Shown one piece after another: positions 1 through 6,638 of a stretch of 64,000 bases of DNA (its first letter is position 1; each line of letters starts with the position of its first letter). A program made the translations under genes and the position numbers. Origin of the DNA: Candidatus Competibacteraceae bacterium. Lineage in GTDB: Bacteria; Pseudomonadota; Gammaproteobacteria; Competibacterales; Competibacteraceae. The notes under the pieces are model-generated. The model had not been told where the DNA came from and searched no databases. It saw only the letters and a program-made list of their open reading frames with translations. The DNA lies in contig RXIV01000006.1 of the NCBI GenBank assembly GCA_003989085.1, forward strand, positions 174,420-238,419, in the 5' to 3' direction.

Positions 1-659
1 GCGGCGGTCAGGAAAAAGCCTACGGCGTTGTGGCCGTACCACCATTGGGTCATCGCGTCCTGCACCCCGGAGAACAGGCTGTAGGACTTGGTCAGACTGA
101 CCGGCACCGCCAGGTTATTAAAGATGTGCAGCAGGGCCACCGCCAGGATGAAAGCCAAGTAGAACCAGTTGGCGACGTAGATGTGCGGTTGGGTGCGGCG
201 ACGCAGGGTTTCAATGTAGACCGCAAAATAGGAGACCCATACCAGCGTGATGGCAATGTCCAGCGGCCACTCAAACTCAGCGTATTCACGGCCTTGGGTA
301 ATGCCCATCATATAGGTCATCACCCCCAGCGCGACGCCGCCGGTCCAACCCCAGAAGGTAAACTCGGCCAGCCACGGAAAGGCCAGACGCGCTTGGCTGG
401 TGCGCTGCACAATGTAGTAGGAAGTGGCAAACAGGGCGCTGCCGCCGAAGCCGAAGATGACCAGTGTGGTGTGGACCGGACGCAGCCGCCCGAAGGTCAG
501 TTGAGGAATATCAAAGTTGAGGAACGGCCAAGCTAGTTCGCTGGCGATGTAGACGCCAACGGACATGCCGAGCACCGCCCACACCATCGCCATGATCGTA
601 AACCGGCGGATGATGTCGTAATTATACTGCTCGGCCGGCAACGCTGAGCTTTGGGACAT
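1..659 (-). CDS. ccoN: cbb3-type cytochrome c oxidase subunit I, C-terminus outside window
   Basis: Catalytic subunit of the high-affinity cbb3 terminal oxidase in the inner membrane, reducing O2 to water. The visible 219 codons open with [20 protein letters not shown] and run off the window start without a stop. Diagnostic stretches are [19 protein letters not shown], whose His (about residue 60) is the low-spin haem ligand of this family, and [12 protein letters not shown] near the cut end, whose His is the expected CuB ligand. Several hydrophobic helices are visible. The start is fixed by an AAGGAG Shine-Dalgarno sequence 9 bases upstream. ccoO/ccoP would lie outside the window. No clear FNR/Anr box was found in the 209 bases before it. 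Confidence 0.93.
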   Translation of the reverse strand, partial: MSQSSALPAEQYNYDIIRRFTIMAMVWAVLGMSVGVYIASELAWPFLNFDIPQLTFGRLRPVHTTLVIFGFGGSALFATSYYIVQRTSQARLAFPWLAEFTFWGWTGGVALGVMTYMMGITQGREYAEFEWPLDIAITLVWVSYFAVYIETLRRRTQPHIYVANWFYLAFILAVALLHIFNNLAVPVSLTKSYSLFSGVQDAMTQWWYGHNAVGFFLTA

Positions 660-868
660 AACTAAGTCTCCTTAGCAAGCCATGGAGTTATGAGTTTTTC
701 AAGCGTTTTCCGATGCTTGTGTTTTGAATGGAAAAACGCGCTGGGTGCGTCAAAATGACACGCCATTTTACTAAGATTTCTAGGGGTTATTCAATCAGCA
801 TCGGCTTATGCATAGCGCAACCGGGGAACTTTTGGCGAAGACTTCACGACACCCGCCAGCGGCGCCCG

Positions 869-1777
869 TTAGCCGGGATCGGGCCACGACGACCGGCGGC
901 GCAATTGCGATAACGGGAAAAGTACTGGGCCTTCGGCCTGAGTCCGGGACGAGTTTGGGAGCGGCCCCCAAGCATGGCCGTACACCACTTCACAAGTGGC
1001 CGGCAGCAAACCGTCAGCACGGCGTAACCGTTCATACCCTTCGCGCACGGCCCGCCACGGGCCTTTGCCGGTCAGGCCAGGGGAGCGGCCAGCGGTGACA
1101 TTACCGGCTCCCAGCCTTTTCAAATCACGCATCAATCCGGCGGCATCCGGATAGGTCAGGGTCAACCGCTCTACATCCATGACCGGCTCGGCCAGCCCCG
1201 CCCGCAGCACGGCGTCGCCAATATCGTGCACGTCAAAGAAGGCGTTGACATGATTGTAGCGGTCGGCGGCGGCCCAACTGCGCCGCAACTCGATCAACGT
1301 GTCCGGCCCCAGCGTGCTGAACAGCAGCGCCCCGCCTGGTTTGAGCGTCCGACGGAACTCGGCGAATAGTTGATCCAGATCGGGATACCAGGGCAAAGTC
1401 AGGTTGGAAAAAATCAGGTCACAGCTGGCCTCGGCGATGGGTAAAGCGCCGGCTTCAGCGACCACGCCATGCAGGGTGCGGAACCACGGAGCGCGTTTGC
1501 GGGCCTTCGTCACCAGCGCCGGCGCCAGTTCCAACCCGATCACCTGCGCTTTGCGGTACTTCTTCATCAGCAGCGCCGTGATTTGGCCGGTTCCGCACCC
1601 AACATCAAGGATCATCGCGGGCTGGAAGGTCAGGCAATCCAGTCGTTCCAACAGCCGTCCGCCTATTTCGCGGTGCAGAAATGCTGCTTCATCGTAATGG
1701 GTCGCCGTCCGTTGCAACGCCTGCCGCCGCAGGGTCAAGTCCAAATCGAAGGGCTGGCCTTCACTATCGTCACGCAT
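869..1777 (-). CDS. bioC: Malonyl-ACP O-methyltransferase BioC
   Basis: SAM-dependent methyltransferase that masks malonyl-ACP as its methyl ester to start pimeloyl-ACP synthesis for biotin. Motif I, ILDVGCGTGQIT (about residues 54-65), is the SAM-binding loop; DLIFSNLTLPWYPDLDQLF and PGGALLFSTLGPDTLIELR are typical BioC blocks. The length of 302 aa is close to the family's usual size, with a low-complexity tail. An upstream extension is open, but the start MRDDSEGQ at 1777 is preferred because it overlaps the bioH stop by 8 bases, indicating translational coupling. With bioH directly upstream, the two complete the BioC/BioH route. No other bio genes are visible. Confidence 0.9.
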   Translation of the reverse strand: MRDDSEGQPFDLDLTLRRQALQRTATHYDEAAFLHREIGGRLLERLDCLTFQPAMILDVGCGTGQITALLMKKYRKAQVIGLELAPALVTKARKRAPWFRTLHGVVAEAGALPIAEASCDLIFSNLTLPWYPDLDQLFAEFRRTLKPGGALLFSTLGPDTLIELRRSWAAADRYNHVNAFFDVHDIGDAVLRAGLAEPVMDVERLTLTYPDAAGLMRDLKRLGAGNVTAGRSPGLTGKGPWRAVREGYERLRRADGLLPATCEVVYGHAWGPLPNSSRTQAEGPVLFPLSQLRRRSSWPDPG

Positions 1778-2594
1778 CGAGAAAAACCCGCAGTTCGGCG
1801 ATGAAGTCCGGCAGATGGGAGAAGAAAGGCGCATGACCGGCGCCGGGAAAAACGTGCAAACGGGCATTTGGCAGCAGTTTGCGCATCGCTTCGCCCGCCG
1901 CTACTGGAGTCAGTTGGTCGCGCTGACCCATCAGCAGCAGGGTCGGACACTGAATCTGCGGTAAATCGGCTCGCAGATCGGTGCTTTCCAGAATCGTCAG
2001 CCCATCGCCCAGCGCCGCCGGGTCTGGTTCGCCATGTTGGAACAGCAGCGCTTTGAGTTGGCGGTACTGCTCACCGGCGTTGTCACTGCCGTGGACTTCC
2101 AGGGCGATGAACCGTTTGAGAACGGCGCGGTGGTTCTGACGCAATTCCTCGGCGAAGCGGCGCAACACCGGCAAAGCGACCGCGTGCGGCCAGTCCGGGC
2201 GTTGGGTAAAGCAAGCGGTGCTGTTGACCAGCACCAGCCGGCTGACCCGCTCTGGCCTCGTTAGAGCGACTTGCTGGGCGAGCAACCCACCCAGCGACCA
2301 ACCGATCCAGACTGCCGGCGAGGGAACCGCCGCCGCGACGGCCTCAACCAGCGTTAGGAGGCTATGGCCGGAGCCAAGACCCCGGCTGTAGCCGTGACCA
2401 GGCAAGTCGATAACCGTCACCCGGCAAGCGTCGAGCAGCGCTTCGGCGACATCCTCCCAAACCCCGGAGTGCATTCCCCAGCCATGTACCAGCACCACCG
2501 CCGGCCCCGCGCCGGTGGTGTGGACGTAGAGAGTGCTGGTCTCGTCGCTCAAGCGGTTTCCACCACTGGAATCTTGCCAATTTTCATTTGCCAT
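1770..2594 (-). CDS. bioH: Pimeloyl-ACP methyl ester carboxylesterase BioH
   Basis: Alpha/beta hydrolase that removes the methyl group from pimeloyl-ACP methyl ester, ending the BioC cycle. The oxyanion region VLVHGWGMHSGVW, the nucleophile elbow GWSLGG, an acidic residue after LLLMGQRDQLTPV and a late His in FPGAGHAPFFSHLP form the catalytic set. The start is uncertain: the ATG at 2594 lies inside the end of the fumarase gene (46-base overlap), while a TTG at 2552 overlaps the fumarase stop as TTGA and would begin LSDETSTLYVHTTG, where BioH homology begins. The gene is coupled to bioC downstream. Confidence 0.88.
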   Translation of the reverse strand: MANENWQDSSGGNRLSDETSTLYVHTTGAGPAVVLVHGWGMHSGVWEDVAEALLDACRVTVIDLPGHGYSRGLGSGHSLLTLVEAVAAAVPSPAVWIGWSLGGLLAQQVALTRPERVSRLVLVNSTACFTQRPDWPHAVALPVLRRFAEELRQNHRAVLKRFIALEVHGSDNAGEQYRQLKALLFQHGEPDPAALGDGLTILESTDLRADLPQIQCPTLLLMGQRDQLTPVAAGEAMRKLLPNARLHVFPGAGHAPFFSHLPDFIAELRVFLDA

Positions 2595-4066
2595 TCTTTC
2601 GGCCCGGTTTTGTGAACACTGGAGCCTTTCGAGTCCACCGCCACCGTCACCGGCATATCCTTGACCTCGAACTCATAAATCGCCTCCATGCCCAAATCCT
2701 CGAACGCCAGCACCCGTGCCGCCTTGATCGCCTTGGAGACCAGATAGGCCGCGCCGCCAACCGCCATCAGATACACCGCTTGATTGTCTTTAATCGCGCT
2801 AATCGCGACATCGCCGCGTTCGGACTTGCCGATCATGCCCAGAAGGCCGGTCTGCTCCAACATTTGCCGGGTGAACTTGTCCATGCGGGTCCCCGTGGTT
2901 GGGCCGGCGGGACCCACCACTTCATCGCGCACCGGATCGACCGGCCCGACGTAGTAGATGAAGCGCCCGGTGAAATCGACTGGCAATTTCTGACCGGCGG
3001 TCAACATATCGGTCATCCGCTTATGAGCGGCATCGCGGCCGGTCAGCATCTTGCCATTGAGCAGCAGAACTTCACCGGTTTTCCAAGTCGCCACTTCTTC
3101 ACGGGTCACCGTGGACAAATCCACCCGGCGGGCATTGGTCGGGGCGTAGGTCAGTTTCGGCCAGTCGTCCAGACTCGGCGGCTCCAGTTTAGCCGGGCCG
3201 GCGCCATCAAGATGGAAATGGACATGGCGGGTGGCGGCGCAATTAGGCACCAGGGCAATCGGCAGATTGGCGGCATGGGTCGGGTAATCCAGCACCTTGA
3301 CGTCCACCACCGTGGTCAGTCCGCCCAGCCCCTGAGCGCCAATTCCCAGCGCGTTGACCTTTTCGTAAAGCTCAATCCGCAGTTCTTCGGCTCGGTTCTT
3401 CGGGCCACGGGCGATCAGGTCCTGAATATCGACCGGGGCCATCAGCGATTCCTTGGCCAGCAGCAGCGCCTTTTCCGGGGTGCCACCGATGCCGACGCCG
3501 AGAATGCCCGGCGGACACCAGCCCGCACCCATCGTCGGTACGGTCTTCAACACCCATTCGACCAGATTGTCGGAAGGGTTGAGCATGGCGAATTTAGACT
3601 TGGCTTCGGAACCGCCGCCCTTGGCTGCGCAAATCACCTCCAGATGATGACCGGGGACGATTTCGTAATGGACTACGGCGGGCGTGTTGTCCTTGCTGTT
3701 CTGGCGCTTGCCGGCGGGATCGAGCAGCACTGAAGCCCGCAGCTTGTTATCCGGGTTCAGATAAGCGCGGCGGACGCCTTCGTTGACCATCTCTTGCACA
3801 CTTAGAGTCGCGTCCCAATGTACCTCCATGCCGACTTTGAGGAACACCAGCGCGATACCGGTATCCTGGCAGATGGGCCGATGGCCCTCAGCGCACATCC
3901 GGGAATTGATCAGGATTTGGGCAATAGCATCCTTGGCCGCCGGTGATTCTTCACGCTCGTAGGCCGCCGCCAACGCCTTGATGTAATCCACCGGATGGTA
4001 ATAACTGATGTACTGGAAAGCGTCGGCAATGCTCTGGATAAAGTCTTCCTGGCGGATAACAGTCAT
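2549..4066 (-). CDS. fumA: Fumarate hydratase, class I (iron-sulfur)
   Basis: Interconverts fumarate and malate in the TCA cycle. A single 505-aa chain carries both the alpha-type N-terminal part and the beta-type C-terminal swivelling part of class I fumarases. Three cysteines expected to bind the [4Fe-4S] cluster are visible: ICQDTG (C66), GWCPPGILGVGIGG (about residue 183) and PNCAATRH (about residue 275). The C-terminal GPVDPVRDEVVGPAGPTTG and KSERG segments are typical of the beta part. The oxygen-sensitive class fits a micro-oxic lifestyle together with cbb3 oxidase (inference). The gene is followed by, and overlaps, bioH. fumA versus fumB cannot be separated here. Confidence 0.92.
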   Translation of the reverse strand: MTVIRQEDFIQSIADAFQYISYYHPVDYIKALAAAYEREESPAAKDAIAQILINSRMCAEGHRPICQDTGIALVFLKVGMEVHWDATLSVQEMVNEGVRRAYLNPDNKLRASVLLDPAGKRQNSKDNTPAVVHYEIVPGHHLEVICAAKGGGSEAKSKFAMLNPSDNLVEWVLKTVPTMGAGWCPPGILGVGIGGTPEKALLLAKESLMAPVDIQDLIARGPKNRAEELRIELYEKVNALGIGAQGLGGLTTVVDVKVLDYPTHAANLPIALVPNCAATRHVHFHLDGAGPAKLEPPSLDDWPKLTYAPTNARRVDLSTVTREEVATWKTGEVLLLNGKMLTGRDAAHKRMTDMLTAGQKLPVDFTGRFIYYVGPVDPVRDEVVGPAGPTTGTRMDKFTRQMLEQTGLLGMIGKSERGDVAISAIKDNQAVYLMAVGGAAYLVSKAIKAARVLAFEDLGMEAIYEFEVKDMPVTVAVDSKGSSVHKTGPKEWQMKIGKIPVVETA

Positions 4067-4143
4067 GTTGTACTCTCACAGGTGATTAAAGAAGACTAAC
4101 GGTTAAAGAAAACGAGTTAAAGGGAATGGCCCAATGGCTGCTG

Positions 4144-4440
4144 CTAGTTGTGGCCATGGTGGGCAATAGTTTTTTCGGTGAAGAGATAATCCTTTAGCTC
4201 TTTATCAAAGGCCGGATCTTGTCGGCGAATCCATTCCAACACCATTGCCGCGTGCTCTTTTTCCTCATCGCGGTTATGGGCGAGAATAGCTTTCAAGTCC
4301 TTATTTTTGCAGGCGTCAACCCGCTGGTTATACCAATCCACCGCTTCCAGTTCTTCCATCAGGGAAAGGATCGCTCGATGCATATCGCGGGTAGTGTCGG
4401 ACAGTTCATTGATGGGTTCGTGATAGCCTTCGTTCGCCAT
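4144..4440 (-). CDS. Encapsulated-ferritin-like (EncFtn) protein
   Basis: 98-aa helical protein with the EncFtn signature: MEELEAVDWYNQRVDACKN around residues 28-47, then AILAHNRDEEKEHAAMVLEW around 51-70. The acidic residues near 29-32 and the EEKEH cluster at 59-63 match the positions that form the ferroxidase centre between subunits in this family. EncFtn proteins are half-ferritins that oxidise Fe(II), normally inside an encapsulin shell. Here no encapsulin gene is nearby, and the tail (TEKTIAHHGHN) lacks the usual GSL-type encapsulin-targeting peptide. It may work as a free decamer-like ferroxidase, or be targeted to a shell encoded elsewhere. Fumarase lies downstream on the same strand. 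Confidence 0.85.
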   Translation of the reverse strand: MANEGYHEPINELSDTTRDMHRAILSLMEELEAVDWYNQRVDACKNKDLKAILAHNRDEEKEHAAMVLEWIRRQDPAFDKELKDYLFTEKTIAHHGHN

Positions 4441-4476
4441 TGGGCAGTTCTCCTCGGTTTGGGTTGTAAAATCCGC

Positions 4477-6510
4477 TCAACGATTAGGCGGCATTGCGCC
4501 GGATAGCGCGGGCGGTATGGATTCCGCCGCCGGTCCAGGTGCTGACTCCAGTAGCTGCCTTGCTACCTTGGAGCCAGTAGAATCAACGATCTCCTGCAAG
4601 GTTGGCACCCGCAGCATCGCCCCCATTTTTAGGCTGTTCATATCGCCAGATTTAGAGAACGCCTGTGGATTGGCCATGAATAACGCCTGCATCATGTCAT
4701 GCTTGCTAATGGCCGGATCGGGGCGAACCTTGGTGGCGATGCCCCAAAGACGCTCATTGGCGGACACTGGGCCGTACTGTTCGCCACCCCGATATCCAGC
4801 AGGCGCAACTGACTCGGCAATCACGGGCGTCGTTTCGACTGCTGGCTTGGTTGTTTCAATCGCGGGAGGCTGTGTTTCTGCAACCGGAGTAGCCGGCTCA
4901 ATAGCAGGCGTCGTTTCGACTGCTGGCTTGGCTGTTTCAATCACGGGGGGCTGCGTTTCTGCAACCGGAGTAGCTGGCTTAATAACAGATATTGTTTCGA
5001 CTGCTGGACTGGCTGCTTCAATTACAGGCAGCGGCCCTGTAACTGGAATAGCCAGCTCAATTGCAGGCACTGGAATAGCCAGCTCAATTGCAGGCAGTGG
5101 CTCTACAACCGGAGTAACTGGCGCAATGGTAGGCAGTATCTCGACTACCGGAGTAGCCGCTTCAATCACAGGCGGCATTTTGGAATCGGTAACGGCTGTT
5201 TCAACTGAAGCGGCTGGCGTTGGAATGACGGTGGGGAGAATATTTTGTACTGGGAGCGCTCCCGGAATCTCGGCAAGTGTCGTCATCATCTCTGTAATTG
5301 CCAAAAACAGCAGCGGAGTTGCCGAAACAGGCTCCAGCATTTGCGTAGAGAATGCTTCATCCGCCGTCGCAACCGCTGGTTCCGGCGCTGCCGCCACCGG
5401 CGCAGCGACGAGCGGCTCAGGTTCCTGAGCCGCTGTAACCATCGGCTCGACTGGTTTTGCCTGACCCACTGGTGGTTCTACCTGACCCACCGGCTTGTGT
5501 TGGACGGATTCCGGCAAAGGCGCTGCGGCCACCGGTTCAGGCACAGCTACTGCTGGCAACGGAAAAGCTTCCGGCACATCCGTGGCAACCGGTGCTGACT
5601 CTGCCAGAGCCGGCTTTGCGTCAGGATTGATGGCGTCCGTCGATGCTGGTCCCGACTCTTGCTCCGCCAGTCGCTTAGCCGCCGGCGAGCCGGTCCAATC
5701 GGCAATTTCCCGCAGGGTTGGAATCCGCAGCGTCGCGCCGATTTTCAAGCCATTGATTCCTGCCTTGGAAAAGGCTTGTGGATTGGCTCGGAACAACGAC
5801 TGCATCATCTGTTCTCGGGTAATGTCAGGATCAGGCCGAACCTTGAGTGCAATACCCCACAGGCCATCGCCGGGAGCGACCGGATAGCTACCGCCAGGCG
5901 GATAGGTTTCAGCGGGCGCTGGCGCGGAGGCGATAGCGGACGGCTCTGACCGTTCGACCAAGGGTGGGATGGTTTCAGAGGCAGCATGGTCTGCCGACGC
6001 GGGCAGTTCTGATCTGGATTCTGGGACTGGCGCAGCCGCCGATTCTGGCCCATAAACCACACTGGCCAATGGTTCTACGACCGTTTTAGTTCGACCGCCG
6101 GGCCGCTTAGCCAGCCGTTGCACTGGATCGAGAAACACGGTGAACTCGCGGAAAGTCTTGCCGCGCGGCCAACCAAACTCCAGCAGCAGCGCCAGCGACG
6201 GTTCACGGATCGGCTGGGTGGACACCACCCGCACATAAACCTGTCCTTCCGCGTTGTACTCAATCGCAAACACCAGATTCGCCAGCGCCGGGGTTCGATC
6301 CAGGCCAAATTCCTTGAACATCGACGGCCCGGCCAGCTTGATTGAAATTTTGCCCAGTTCTTCGGGGGTCAGTGCGGGCAATGGAATCCTGGCGTCAAAC
6401 AACTGATTCAAGGCCGAGTTGACCTGAATCTCGCCGATCTCCAGCGCCAAGGCGCAGGTCGGCCCCAATAGCAGCGCCGCCAACCAGTAACGGAACGATT
6501 TGCGGATCAT
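4477..6510 (-). CDS. fimV: FimV-like protein with two LysM-type FimV modules
   Basis: Exported peptidoglycan-associated protein of the FimV/HubP type, a family linked to polar organisation and type IV pili. The N-terminal signal (YWLAALLLGPTCALA) is followed by the FimV N-domain LEIGEIQVNSALNQLFDARI. Two copies of a LysM-like module occur, around residues 225-285 and near the C-terminus (YGPVSANERLWGIATKVRPD), each ending in NPQAFSK..KIGA.LR.PTL.EI. A Pro/Val/Ala-rich linker with 27-residue repeats separates them. Start 6510 has an AGGA ribosome site; a longer in-frame start exists at 6564. Unlike long FimV proteins, there is no C-terminal transmembrane/TPR part: the chain stops after the second module. 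Confidence 0.82.
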   Translation of the reverse strand: MIRKSFRYWLAALLLGPTCALALEIGEIQVNSALNQLFDARIPLPALTPEELGKISIKLAGPSMFKEFGLDRTPALANLVFAIEYNAEGQVYVRVVSTQPIREPSLALLLEFGWPRGKTFREFTVFLDPVQRLAKRPGGRTKTVVEPLASVVYGPESAAAPVPESRSELPASADHAASETIPPLVERSEPSAIASAPAPAETYPPGGSYPVAPGDGLWGIALKVRPDPDITREQMMQSLFRANPQAFSKAGINGLKIGATLRIPTLREIADWTGSPAAKRLAEQESGPASTDAINPDAKPALAESAPVATDVPEAFPLPAVAVPEPVAAAPLPESVQHKPVGQVEPPVGQAKPVEPMVTAAQEPEPLVAAPVAAAPEPAVATADEAFSTQMLEPVSATPLLFLAITEMMTTLAEIPGALPVQNILPTVIPTPAASVETAVTDSKMPPVIEAATPVVEILPTIAPVTPVVEPLPAIELAIPVPAIELAIPVTGPLPVIEAASPAVETISVIKPATPVAETQPPVIETAKPAVETTPAIEPATPVAETQPPAIETTKPAVETTPVIAESVAPAGYRGGEQYGPVSANERLWGIATKVRPDPAISKHDMMQALFMANPQAFSKSGDMNSLKMGAMLRVPTLQEIVDSTGSKVARQLLESAPGPAAESIPPALSGAMPPNR
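4831..5040. repeat. 81-bp coding tandem repeat in fimV linker
   Basis: Three successive copies of a unit whose landmark GTTTCGACTGCTGG recurs at 4832, 4913 and 4994, that is every 81 bases (27 codons). They encode the Pro/Val/Thr-rich PVAETQPP..IET.KPAVETT pattern of the linker between the LysM-type modules. Copy number is likely variable between strains (inference). Confidence 0.8.
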
Positions 6511-6638
6511 GGATGAATCCTCGGAAGATCGGGCGCACGAGACAAAACTGTCGCTGCGCTTCATGGCCTCTATTCTAGCTAGAATGAGGATTAAGATGCT
6601 GACAACTGACCCTATGCCACTGCTACCGGATCGTCGCC

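Noticed and set aside
660..868. FNR/Anr box before ccoN
   Set aside because: No TTGAT-N4-ATCAA match was found on either strand.
2588..3733. Long + strand open frame opposite fumarase
   Set aside because: It is the antisense shadow of the fumarase gene; the composition (His/Gln/Arg rich) shows no family pattern and codons follow the opposite strand.
4831..5040. Regular repeats considered as a CRISPR array
   Set aside because: The 81-base units are fully repetitive, in frame and coding; there are no unique spacers.
4517..5428. 303-codon + strand frame rich in Ser/Thr/Gly
   Set aside because: Shadow of the fimV repeat region; low-complexity sequence produces open frames in several phases.
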